DNA of 64,000 nt from Parus major (Eukaryota; Chordata; Aves; Passeriformes; Paridae). This document shows, piece after piece, positions 1-10,412 of this stretch. How positions within the stretch are numbered: the stretch's first letter is position 1; every line of letters begins with the position of its first letter. The position numbers and the translations under genes were made by a program. The notes under the pieces are model-generated. The model was given only the letters and a program-made list of their open reading frames with translations, ran no database searches and was not told where the DNA came from. The stretch is from the NCBI RefSeq assembly GCF_001522545.3, contig NC_031768.1:10003403-10067402 (forward strand). Direction: 5' to 3'.

Positions 1-1120
1 ATTTCAACAGTGTTTTGATAATTGCCATTCTGGAGTATACTGATAATTTTTGTGTGAATAATTTTATTCAGTTCATTTTCCATGATAACCTGTTTTTTTT
101 AAGTATATCAGTCACATTAGGGAAATGTTCCCTTTGGTTGCTTGTCTCATAATAGTTGCTAAGGCATATTTGTATGCATTTTAGGACACAGTCGCTATTC
201 TAACAATCTTTTTTGTGCTTTAACTCAGCTTTGCATATAGCATGTAATATCAATATGTATTTCATTAGAGATGGAAATAGTTTGATGAAAAAATGCTTTA
301 TAATTTAAAGTTTTTGCCATTCATGTGTTTTATTTTTATACGTGCATCTGATTATCAAAGATGGAATTTTAAGGTAATTTTAAGTGGCATTTTTTAGATC
401 TCATTCTACTTTTCAAGTTATTAGATTACCTATGTAATGCTGCCTGGACTGGCAGCATTCCCTCTTTTCAAGTATTTGATGTTCAGATTTTTTTTGTTAA
501 CTGCAAGAGTTAAATAAAGACTATGGAAATAATATTCCTATTCTAGTGCTAGAAGCAGTAATTGAGAGACTCTGTAATGAAGTTACTCATTGAGTCATTA
601 TATGATTTTAGTTTCTGAAGTGAATCTCTTTCAGTTACATTGGCTTTTTTCATTCTGAATAGTGAAGGTGTTTTTCTGTGTTGTGTTCTGGTAGAAAAAT
701 AGGCACTACAGCATATAACTTCCAAAAGAATTCTGAAGTTTAAATGAAAACACAGAACATTTGATGGGTGAGCCTGAATTAAATGCCAAGTATGAGTAAT
801 CTGAAGCCATAGAAGGAACCAATGAACAAGCATGCAGTATCCAAACATAAATGATATCTAGAAGGCATAAATTTGAGAGCCATAAGGTTGTCTGCTCACA
901 GACACATTAAACTTGGTCAGAAATGGTCAGAGTGCAGGTTAAAGTGTTGATGACAGTCCCAGCCAAAATTGGTTTTCCTTGTTTGCTGTGTTTGTATTTT
1001 CAGACAGTTCAATAATGATAAAATTACATTGCAATGAATTTTAGTTGTAGTGTCAGAATGAATTACACTCTTGCCAGTCAGGTTTTGTGTGATGCAATTA
1101 AATGTCTCTTTAATACACAG
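1..1120 (+). other. DMD: Intron 23, 3' part
   Basis: AT-rich non-coding sequence that ends in the acceptor TTTAATACACAG just before exon 24. No exon 23 coding sequence was found, so that exon lies to the left of the window. A minus-strand open frame of about 100 codons at 549-848 shows no family signature and is treated as chance. No repeat was recognised. Confidence 0.85.
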
Positions 1121-1234
1121 AATGACATTAAAACACTGAGAAAGTGGATGGCTGAGGTGGATGTTTTCCTGAAGGAAGAGTGGCCTGCCCTTGGAGACTC
1201 AGAAGCACTGGAAAAGCAACTTGAGCAATGTACA
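1121..1234 (+). CDS. DMD: Dystrophin exon 24 (spectrin repeat R7, helix A)
   Basis: Encodes 38 residues equivalent to about human residues 1055-1092. The block KWMAEVDVFLKEEWPALG is almost identical to mammalian dystrophin and carries the helix-A tryptophan that opens a spectrin repeat. The exon reads in frame from AAT to ACA, starts after TACACAG and ends at a strong GTGAGT donor. Its 114 bases equal the human exon. It is a short phase 0-0 exon, so skipping it alone would keep the reading frame. The role is structural: an elastic rod segment of the cytoplasmic membrane-linked cytoskeleton. Confidence 0.97.
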
Positions 1235-2383
1235 GTGAGTATTACCTGCCTGCTTGGCAGTTATTCAATTCTTCTCTATGAGCTGAGCTTATACAGAAGT
1301 TACACAAATGATTACTAAAAATAAATCTAGTTCCTAAAAATAACTGCATTTTGAAAGGGGACTGCCTCCTGCAGTGTGTTTGAATTTTTTGCATGTCCTG
1401 GGTTTGAAGGAAAATTCAGTTAAGAAAAAGGAGACTTTAATACCTGAAGGAGGTACACAGTGACATTTTTTTTTTCATGTATTTATAGCAGGATCACACT
1501 ATCAAATCCAGGAAATAATATGTAACTTTCCTCTAAAGTCAACTGTTTATTTACTTTGTTGAGCTTATGAATGTTGCATATTTTTTATTTTTTTTTAATC
1601 TTTATAATCTGTGCCAAAAGATCTTTTTTCTGTATCTGTTACTCATGTGATTTACAAACTTTTCTGATTGTTCCAAAAGAACTTGCAGGTATTGCGAGTT
1701 ATATCTGTTCTTTTTTTCACTAAACTTACAAGTTCCAGGATGTTATCCCAGCAGAGTTTTAAAGCATCATGAAGTATTGGTACTTCCATCACAGGGTTTG
1801 CAAATTCTTCTTCCTGTCCCAACAGAGTGTGTAAGTGCAGTGAATCTTGTAATCCATGATGGTCCCTGTCGATATGCTCAGTGGAATTTACAAGTTCTGT
1901 AAATGTTCTGACAGGATGTGTAAATACTATGAAACATACACAGTGATCTTACAGAACTGCAAGTTCTCTCATATTTTCTCTTAGCCATTATTTAAATAAG
2001 AATTATCATTATTTTTCACCATTATAAGAGAATGTTATTTCAGAAATGTGAATAAAAGGTATTTCTCATGTTTTCAACCAACAGAAGAGAAGCATTTTAA
2101 GTGATATAATATATGTATTTTTACATTATATATATATATCTTTTTAGTGCATAATAACATTTAAAAGTTACGTAATTTTATTTGGTATACAATAGCTTGC
2201 CACATTACAGCTGGTCATTCCTTTTTAATTTATTTTCATAGATGAGTCTATTGATTCTACTCATTTAACTGGAGATTTGGACCCCAGACGAGCCAGAATC
2301 TCATGTAGACCCATTTGCATAGGGATCCCATATCTGAAACTTTGTGTGAATGCTGCTTGACTAATCTTCTGCTCTTCCTTCAG
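1235..2383 (+). other. DMD: Intron 24
   Basis: Short AT-rich intron of 1149 bases. It contains poly-T runs, a short (TA)n tract at 2127-2139, and several scattered copies of the word ACAAGTTC between about 1725 and 1965. Ends with the pyrimidine-rich acceptor CTCTTCCTTCAG. No interspersed repeat or gene was seen. Confidence 0.9.
2127..2139. repeat. Short (TA)n microsatellite
   Basis: An uninterrupted alternation of T and A of 13 bases in intron 24. It is short and probably neutral. Confidence 0.8.
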
Positions 2384-2539
2384 GCTTTAGTAAATGATAT
2401 CCAGACAATCCAGCCCAGTTTGAACAGTGTTAATGAGACTGGGAAGAAAATGAAGAGTGAAGCAGAGCCAGAGTTTGCTTCCAGAATAGAGTCAGAGCTA
2501 AAGGATCTCAATGCTCAGTGGGACCACATTTGCCAACAG
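2384..2539 (+). CDS. DMD: Dystrophin exon 25 (R7, helices B and C)
   Basis: Encodes 52 residues equivalent to about human 1093-1144. DIQTIQPSLNSVNE and EPEFASRIESELKDLNAQWD match dystrophin closely. The tryptophan of LNAQWDHICQQ is the conserved helix-C position that closes repeat R7. It begins after CTTCAG and ends CAACAG before GTACCA, a donor that lacks the usual +5 G. The length (156) equals the human exon, in phase 0-0. Confidence 0.97.
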
Positions 2540-4905
2540 GTACCAAGTCTCCTGCTGTGACTGGTTCTTTTTAAATTAATCATCAGGGTCCTCATTGGCA
2601 GAAATTGTCCTTCTATACATATGCAGTAGATATGAAACTGAATTTAGACATATTAATTCAACTAATATTTTCCAGAGTGTCATTTAGCCTGTAGCAGTAT
2701 ATGTAAAGTATATTTATTAATAACATAACACAAGATCTTACTATTTTTATAACAAAGATATGTACTAATATATTAAATCTACAGCAGTGTAATTTATGGC
2801 TCTTCCAAAACCAGATTTGTGAAGGTGTTGTTTAGGCATTTGACAAAACAATCAAGTTCTGTACTTAGTTTTATGTTTTCTTCTACATTGTTGAAATTGC
2901 ATGTCATTACTCTGGGTGAAAATAGGCATTAAAGCAGTGAAGGGTTCATAATTCAATAACTCAGAATTAAGAATACATGCGCATATGCATGTGTATAAAT
3001 TAGTCTCCAGCAGTCACATGGATTTGAGAGAATGGTACATAACCGAAAAGGACCGTTCTTTTATTTTAGTTAAAGACATTATTAATAAACAATTTTACAG
3101 AGTAAGGAAGCTAAAAATTACTATTATTTCACTGGTTGCATTTGGATACTTATTCTTTTTGACCACTCAAATATTTTTTTTCATGTTATTACCTTTAAAT
3201 TTTTCCTACTTGCTCTTTCTCTTGTCTACCTTTTTAATGTATATTTTAATAAAGTAAAAGTGTTAACTGTTAATGAGGTATAATATTTTCTAAAATTTTC
3301 ATTATTCACTTAACATGTGAAAAATAATCTCTTTTTTTTCCTATTTTTTTATAAAAATGCTATAAAAAAAGTTGATCTTTGAAATCTGTAAGATATTTTT
3401 CTGATCCAGTTTTGTAGTTTCCCCCCTTTCTACCACGGAGTATTTAATTCCTTTTTTTTTGTGATATTAATAAGCTGGATACCTTTGCAGTTATCTCACA
3501 GAAATTTCAAGTATTGCCTTACAAGAATAGAAGTCTGTCACAGTTTTCTTCTGACTTCCCTGAAAATCTGTCTGTAATAATTTCATTCAATACAAGGCAC
3601 AAATTATTCCCTCTCAGTGGGAATTTCTAATACAACTTTTTCGGTAATAGCTGTTAAAATACATGAATAGTAAAAAGAAAAATTGGTTTGTGGAGGTTTC
3701 TTGAAAAGATTTGGAAAAGCCAGCTTGGCTTGATATACATGCAGTTAATATGAGTGTGAGAGCTGACAATTGGCAGTTGCCATTGAGAATTCAGATACTC
3801 TTTTCAGGTGATAGGAGATTACCTTCTCTTCTGGTGCTGGGACTGAGGAAGAGACAATTTAGCAGAGCCACATACAATTCTGCTTTTATACTCACTGGTT
3901 GTTGCTCTATTTTGTTCTGCAAAACAACATTTATGTAGAACAGCATTTACATTTAACAGCTCGAGGCTCAAGGATGAGTAACAAACCAATAAATATCAGA
4001 AATTAAAACTAAATACTAAGAAAATTTCTCCTGATACTGCTGAAAATAATGTTTACTGAAGCAGCACCACAGAGCAGAATATTGGAGCAATAAGCTCTGC
4101 AAGCCCAGCTCTGGGAAATGGCATCACTGTAACTTACTATATTTGATGCAAACTTCTTAATGCCATTGAAAGATGGTAAATGGATCAATCAGAGGCAGTT
4201 TTGATAGGTTAATGCACAATTCATAGAATCAGGGAATGGTTTGGGATGAGGTGATCTAAAATATTTTCTAGTTCTAGTTCTATACATGAGCTATATAGCA
4301 GCATTATATGACCCCTACTTAGAGATTGGTAAAACTTTTAACAGTAGTATTTTTCCCTTTACAAAAAATAGTTTATTCCAGTAGAGATTGGGTTTTTTTT
4401 CTTTACATATTTTTAGGATATTTGCCTAAGGCATTCATTAATGAATTAATCAACAGAAGAAAGATATGCATATTGCTTTATTCTCTAGTAAATTGCATTC
4501 AAACTAGTGAGAAGGTCATCTGACTTTATAGCTCAAAAGCATTTGGTTTCACCCTTGAATGCACTTTCAAAGTCTCCTGTGGTTATTCTTTTTACATCTT
4601 ACAGAAGATGATCCCTGGGAGATGTTCTTTCCCAGATTTGTTTTCTGACACATCAGCATATGGTGTAGATTTTCATTCTAGAATCATTACAAACTCATTC
4701 TGCACAGCCATGATTTGCTAAAAAAAGGATGTAGTACTTTTTTGATTGTCTGTTATTAATATCTATCTAATTACTTGTTAACATCTGCCTAATTGCAGCA
4801 ATCTTATTGATACAGGATTGAATTTGATTCTTTTCAGGCTAAAACATTGTCAAGTTTGTACAGTAGCTTTGCTTCAAGTACTATGTTGTCTTTTCTTTCT
4901 TAAAG
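2540..4905 (+). other. DMD: Intron 25
   Basis: 2366 bases of AT-rich sequence with long T runs. It holds one short CR1 3'-end fragment at about 4219-4285. The other open frames here (for example 2985-3257 and 3711-3938) lack any family signature. Ends with TTTCTTTCTTAAAG, an AAG acceptor. Confidence 0.9.
4219..4285 (-). mobile_element. CR1 LINE 3'-end fragment (degraded)
   Basis: The + strand reads CATAGAATCAGGGAATGGTT, then a diverged GGGATGAGGTGATCT and CTAGTTCTAG. This resembles the reverse complement of the CR1 3' tail (ATAGAATCATGGAATGGTTT, then GGAAGGGACC and ATCTAGTTCCA). CR1 is the dominant avian LINE and usually survives as 5'-truncated 3' pieces such as this one. Boundaries are approximate. 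Confidence 0.6.
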
Positions 4906-5076
4906 GCCTATGCTAAGAAGGCTGCACTAAAAGGTGGTCTGGATAAGACTGTGAGTCTCAGAAAGGATTTGTCAGAGATGCACGAGTGGATAACACAAGC
5001 TGAGGAGGAATATTTGGAAAGAGATTTTGAGTATAAAACACCTGATGAGTTACAGAAAGCTGTTGAGGAGCTGAAG
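4906..5076 (+). CDS. DMD: Dystrophin exon 26 (R8, helix A and start of B)
   Basis: Encodes 57 residues equivalent to about human 1145-1201. LSEMHEWITQAEEEYLERD is the helix A of repeat R8 with its conserved tryptophan, followed by FEYKTPDELQKAVEELK. The start is set by frame continuity with exon 25 and by the AAG acceptor TTCTTAAAG; the 171 bases equal the human exon. The donor is GTAAAA. The sequence is acidic and helix-forming, typical of the rod. Confidence 0.97.
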
Positions 5077-7052
5077 GTAAAAGATGAACAAATTCCTTGA
5101 GCTGTGTTCAAACTTCTTGAAGCTCTCATTGTAAAGAGAGTCTACTTTTTCTAAAAGAAAGTCACTTTCTTTTAGGAAAGTGCCTTTTCAGATCTACTTG
5201 CCTAAAGTTAAACACAGTAGGTGGTTTGAAGTAATTTCTATTTGGAATATGTTAGAAGATATTTGATATTCCTCAACACTGCATTGCTTATTTTCTGGTG
5301 TGCTTTATTGGAAATTGATTTGGATGTAATTTCAACATTCTTTTACTTATGGTATAATCCCTAAAAATTGGGTGCTAGCAGCAGCAGAGTGAAACCAGTT
5401 TTATATCTTCTCTTCATATTAGAATGAGCAGGAAAAAAATAGGATGTTTGGATGCATCTTGGTGTGTGTTATGTATGAATATGATGTCTTTAATATGGGA
5501 GTATAGAAACAGCATATTTTGATCTCAATTAAAAATGTTTCCTTCATGTGGGATGAACATGGCCTTTGGAAAAAACAACTAATTTGTGATATGTGCTTAA
5601 ATACACTCTTGCTAAGCCACTGGATGTGGGCTTAATTCTTATTTCAAAGGTGAATTGTTTAGCTTGTGCTGTTCAGGAAGCCAGATTATAACCTGGTTGT
5701 CATTATGTATATAGCTTTGGCAATCTGCCAAGCACTTTGTTTTCAAACTGTTAATATTCCATATTTTTTCCAGTGTTTGAGAGTTTCAGACCATGCAACT
5801 GATGATCTCTTTATTTACTGACACAAATTATTTGCTGCCGGTCAGAATACACGTAATATAAGGAAATTTATGTTACAATTCAATTGTAAATGAGACAAAT
5901 ATCAAAAGCAGGTATCTGCTCTAAAGACAAAATTCTTTTTTAGTAACTAAATAGCAAAACTCGATTTTATACATTGCACTGCATATTAAAACAGTCAAAT
6001 GTATAGTTTTATATGCAATCACCATTATGGATTCCTAGTAGATATTTTGTACCCAGATGAAGTACAGCAATTTCAGACACCTTGACCTAGGAAATAACCA
6101 TATTATTTGTCATGGTATCACAACAGAGAAAATCTGGAGCAGAATTCCATTTCTTCCCACAGCTAAAGAAGAGGAGAGTCAAGAGCAACCTTGTAAACTT
6201 CCTCTAGCAGTGTCAGTCTGATAGCAGTTATTCTGGTTCAAGAACTTCCTCAGAAACAGAGAGGGGACAAAAAAACAGTTGTCAGGAATATGGTTTTGAT
6301 TTAATGTTTTTTGGGCAGGGAGTTCTCACTGTAGATTCCTGTGAAGGTCTGTAGGCACTGATGACACTTGTTATAACATCCCTATGTTTCCAGTTGTGAT
6401 GTGATTCCAGTCATAGACACCAGAAAGCACTCAGAGGAAACAGTGCTAGGTATGAAAATCTCTTTCATGGACCACATAACAAGGGAGGGAGGAGCAATAG
6501 TGACCACACTATCTACAATAGAGAAAAATTATTTTCTGACTTTCTGTTTAAATGCAGGATAATGACAGCAATGAGAAGTATTTTTTTTTCTTTTTCTGCC
6601 TTTCTTGTGATTTTACCATTAAATGTGAACACATGAATTTGTAAAACAACAGGGTTTTTGGGGTTTTGTTTTTTGTTTTTTGAGGGTTTGTTTGTTTGTT
6701 TGTTGTCACTTGTGGTTCATAAGTTGTGATGGTAACACCGTTTTGAGCATTTTTTGGAGGAAAAAAGTACTGAAATGTTCCATTAGTGTGAGAGCTCCAG
6801 AACACTAGATGCTTGTTAAATTTCATTGAGTATTGTGTATTGGCAACAAAATGAAATAAAAGTTTTTTGAATGCATTCAAGATTATTTCAGAAAGTCTGG
6901 GACTTAAATACATCCTGTTGTATTTTGTTTTGTTGTTGTGTTGTTTGGGGTTTTTCTCCCTCTTGAATTCTGTCAGAGAATTCTGGTAGTTACTAGAAAT
7001 AGCTTTCCTTCTTAAACCAGGACTACAACTTCTCCTTTTTTTCCCTTTCCAG
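5077..7052 (+). other. DMD: Intron 26
   Basis: 1976 bases without recognised genes. The right part carries T/G-rich low-complexity sequence (6653-6706 and about 6920-6955). Ends with a strong polypyrimidine tract, TTTTTTTCCCTTTCCAG. Confidence 0.9.
6653..6706. repeat. (GTTT)n / T-G rich low-complexity tract
   Basis: Runs of T broken by G, including four consecutive GTTT units near 6688-6703. Similar T/G tracts recur through the window (24371-24440 and 60439-60475), and the complementary A/C-rich form occurs at 27737-27790, 37681-37753 and 62640-62720. Confidence 0.7.
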
Positions 7053-7235
7053 AGAGCAAAGGAGGAAGCCCTGCAGAAAGAAGTGAAAGTGAAGCTTATT
7101 ACAGATTCTGTGAATAACTTTATAGCAAAGGCTCCACCAGCAGCTCATGAGGCTTTGAAAAAAGAGCTGGATGTTCTAATTACCAGCTACCAGCAACTCT
7201 GCAGCAGGCTGAATGGAAAGTGGAAGACTTTGGAG
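7053..7235 (+). CDS. DMD: Dystrophin exon 27 (R8, helices B and C)
   Basis: Encodes 61 residues equivalent to about human 1202-1262. Landmarks are KVKLITDSVNN, APPAAHEALKKELD and LCSRLNGKWKTLE. Helix C ends with a tryptophan at a position where, from memory, human dystrophin has cysteine. The exon starts AGAGCAAAG after CTTTCCAG and ends TTGGAG before GTTTGA, an unusual donor with T at +3 and +4. Length 183, phase 0-0, equal to human. Confidence 0.97.
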
Positions 7236-8795
7236 GTTTGATGTCTTGTCAGTCTTGTATTTATAGCCCTTTTAACTGCAAGAAGTAAGGTGGAAAGCAC
7301 AGCTGTATTATGTGGTATCATGAGTAGCCCAAGGCTATCCAGGCTTTATGAGCCATATACCAAATACCCCATGTTATGAGCCACACACAAAGTTGTTTTG
7401 AGACTCATATCTGCCAGAGAGTCGTGTTGCAAGAGGGGCCTGAGACACAGCTCTTAGGTCAGAGATAGCAATTGATGCTCAAAATTCTAATCCTTCCTGA
7501 GATCAAGCCAAGAATCTGTCTTTGTAGCAGCCCTGTGATGTTCTCTTCATCAGCTCCTCTAGGCTTCTCTCTTTCATGGCTAAGGTTTTTGACTGGACAG
7601 CCCTGGAGCTGGTCAAGTGGTGTTATCAGCATGGGAGCAGCATTTGATCTGCTGGCAACCCAAATATTTCTCATGCATTTTGAGATGACCCTGCCATTTT
7701 GCCCATTTCCATTGCAAATTCTTGCCATGGGGCTGCATTTTTGTTATACAGCAGTCACAGTGAATTGGATGTGTTTTTTTGTTTTTTTTTGTTAGGAATG
7801 TTGCAAGAGTTAAATTTTGTTTGTGAATAATTTGCAAGACCTAACCTCATTCAGGACAATAATATATCAGAGTAAAGTTTAGCTTGTCTAAACTTAACTC
7901 TGGAAAATTAGGTGTGTAGTTTAAACTGGTAATCTGTATTTACCCTGATCATTGATGGTGTTTTGTTGCATGTTAATATCCCTCTATAACCCAAATTTAG
8001 TGTGAGCAAAGTTAGGTGAGATGAATTGTATTCTGGGAAGCTTGATCTGCCAAGAGTGTAATGCATTTCAATCACATTATTGTAACTTCTACTAACAACA
8101 ACAAAAAAAGGAACAAAAAAAAGATTATTTATGGAGTATTTAAATGTTTTGTTTGTGTACTAAGTGTTATTTTAATCTGCTTATTTAATATCTTCAGGCA
8201 CTGTATAAATAAAATATTAGACAATCATTTAATTTCAGGAGGATAAGAACATTTTACAACGTTGCATTTTGTACTCTAACATTTAAAAGGTCTATAAATT
8301 TCACTAAATGTGGTTTAGAATTAATTTCCATAGAGATTTTAGTCTGAATTCTTAAAAGCTGATATTTTATGAACCTGTGATTTAAGCAATTAATATGTAA
8401 GGAATCTAAGTGCATTTTTATAATAAGGACATAAATTTCTAACACAGGTCTTTAAAAATTCTGCTCACTTTTATATTTATGTAAGAAAACTTTACAGAAA
8501 GCATGTAAAGTGGATAATACATGAAAATGAAGATTCAAGTTGTGTTTTGCAGAAGAGTTCACTTTTTCATGTTATTTTCTGTGATTTTGCTCTGTTTAAT
8601 CAAAATTATGGTTTTCTGGTGTTTTATATTAATTTGGATCATAAGAGTACTGGCAAATAAAATCACCAATATGGTCCCATAAGCCTCAGATATCAACCAT
8701 GTTGCTTTGGGGAAGAGTCATGAATGTTTTCAGTATTTTAATGAATGAGAAGTTTCTGTGAGATTTTCAATCTAAATAAACCTTTTCTTCATCAG
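7236..8795 (+). other. DMD: Intron 27
   Basis: 1560 bases. The left half (about 7370-7750) is less AT-rich and holds overlapping open frames on both strands (7472-7795 + and 7459-7728 -). None resembles a known family. The sequence is not recognised as a repeat either and may be an old decayed one. Ends TTTTCTTCATCAG. Confidence 0.85.
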
Positions 8796-8930
8796 GAGGT
8801 ATGGGCATGTTGGCGTGAATTATTGTCATATTTGGATGCAGAAAATAAATGGTTGAATGAGATTGAACTAAAACTCAAAGCAACTGAAAATGTCCAGGGA
8901 GGTGCAGAAGAGATTTCTGAGTCTCTAGAT
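8796..8930 (+). CDS. DMD: Dystrophin exon 28 (R9, helix A)
   Basis: Encodes 45 residues equivalent to about human 1263-1307. WACWRELLSYLDAENKWLNE is the tryptophan-rich start of repeat R9, followed by GGAEEISESLD. The exon begins GAGGTATGG after TTCATCAG and ends at a consensus GTAAGT donor. The length (135) equals human. Phase 0-0. Confidence 0.97.
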
Positions 8931-9692
8931 GTAAGTGCTGACTTAAATAATAACCAAATCATATGTGCTGATAAACTGTAAATTTCATGCCATTTTAAAG
9001 AAACTATGAACTGACATTACACTTGAACAAGGTGCAGAATAGTTTATAAGTCCTAAGTTCTTACTAGATTCACCAAGTGGGGTTTTGAATTCAAATCCAC
9101 CTAAATCAAACAATATTAAATGTGTTGTGCTGGGTGTCATAGGCAGTTTTGGTAATAATGAACTTTCTTAAAAAAACAAAACTCACCTCAGCCAGTCAAA
9201 AAAACGTTGAAGGCTTCAGAGAGGGAAAGTTTTCATCATAGCAGTGCAACTTTGTTTATCATTCTTAAGTTTTTATTCATGGAGCCTTTAAAATTAGTAG
9301 AAATTAAATACATGCTCGTAGTGCATCAAAATTCAAAATGCTGCATTGATAATCCATTTTTGCTGTTGAATTTCATGCATTCAGATACTCAAGCAAGTGT
9401 TTTATATTAAGATACTAGTACTCTCACTGAACTCATTGGGCATAGTCCACATCTTTAAAATTATCAGTAGATTTATTTATTGCTTTAGGAAAAATATTCA
9501 TGCTTCATAATACTTAGAACAGAACATTAGTTGTCAAGGCATGGAACATAAGTATTTCATCTTTTTTTTATCTGCTTTTATTATATATGAAATATGAAAT
9601 TTCTTTCTTATATTTTTAAGGCAAATTGGAATAGCTCTGTAGAACTTTATTTTAAAAAATGAAAATAAACTCCTTTTTTTGACTTTTTTCAG
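8931..9692 (+). other. DMD: Intron 28
   Basis: At 762 bases this is the shortest intron in the window. AT-rich, with no recognised repeat or gene. Ends in a very T-rich tract followed by CAG. Confidence 0.9.
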
Positions 9693-9842
9693 TCTTTGGA
9701 ACGTTTAATGAGGCATCCAGAAGATAATCGCAACCAGATTCGGGAGCTGGCTCAGACTTTGACAGATGGTGGAATCTTGGATGAATTGATAAATGAGAAA
9801 CTTGAGAAGTTTAATACTCGGTGGGAAGAACTTCAACAGGAG
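9693..9842 (+). CDS. DMD: Dystrophin exon 29 (R9, helices B and C)
   Basis: Encodes 50 residues equivalent to about human 1308-1357. [20 protein letters not shown] and [11 protein letters not shown] are diagnostic, with the helix-C tryptophan of R9. The acceptor is GACTTTTTTCAG and the donor GTATAT, without a +5 G. Length 150 equals human. In mammals the next intron contains the promoter of the retinal isoform Dp260, so this is the last exon shared only by the full-length forms. Confidence 0.97.
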
Positions 9843-9891
9843 GTATATTTAATGATCCTCCCATTAAGTAGAGGACAGTCTAACACCATTT

Positions 9892-9905
9892 AAAAAAAAA
9901 AAAAA
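9892..9905. repeat. Poly-A tract
   Basis: Fourteen A in a row, 50 bases downstream of the exon 29 donor. It could be the tail of a lost retrocopy or simple slippage. Confidence 0.8.
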
Positions 9906-9977
9906 GAAATTTATTTTGTTGGTACAGTTCCTAAGCAGGTCACAAACAGAATTTTTCATTAGAAGTGGTTTCGTGGG

Positions 9978-10412
9978 TGTGGTGGGTTAAATCCAGTAGG
10001 CAGCAAAGCATCACAAGACTCCACATCTCCTCATACTTTGGTGGAGATTATAGAAAAGGCAAAAGAGAGAAAACTCTTGGATTGAAGTTTGGATGATGTT
10101 ATAAATCAAGGAAAAAAAGAGTAAAAGCAAGTGATGGAGGAGAAATTATCTCCAGGAGACTAATATTCAACCAGTCCCCATGCAATGACAATTTTGGAAA
10201 CCCTTTTCCCCACCTCTTTCTGTTGCTGAGCATGGCCCTGTGTGGTGCTCAGGTCAGCTGTCCTGGCTGTGTCCTTTCAAAGCCCAGCCTGCTCAGCAAT
10301 GGCTGAAACATCCCTGGCTTACCAACACTTTTTTGGCCACCAGTACAAACCACTGAACCATACATGGTGCTGTGAAGAAAATTAACTCAGTCCCAGGCAG
10401 AACCAGCAAAAT
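9978..10412 (+). mobile_element. Solo LTR of an avian endogenous retrovirus (degraded, non-coding)
   Basis: The block opens TGTGGTGGGTTAAATCC and closes near TTAACTCAGTCCCAGGCAG followed by AACCAGCA. Between them are segments I recognise from passerine LTRs: CAGTCCCCATGCAATGAC, TGTTGCTGAGCATGGCCCTG, GGCTGAAACATCCCTGGCTT and TTTTTGGCCACCAGTACA. Terminal TG...CA fits an LTR. No gag, pol or env sequence flanks it, so it is a solo LTR left by recombination. It is heavily mutated and no clear target-site duplication was found. Family and exact ends are uncertain. Confidence 0.65.

Noticed and set aside
1..1120. Search for exon 23
   Set aside because: No sequence resembling the end of R6 was found to the left of exon 24.
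7459..7795. Open frames of 74-107 codons on both strands in intron 27
   Set aside because: No domain, no splice or promoter context, and the two strands overlap. Treated as chance in a less AT-rich block.
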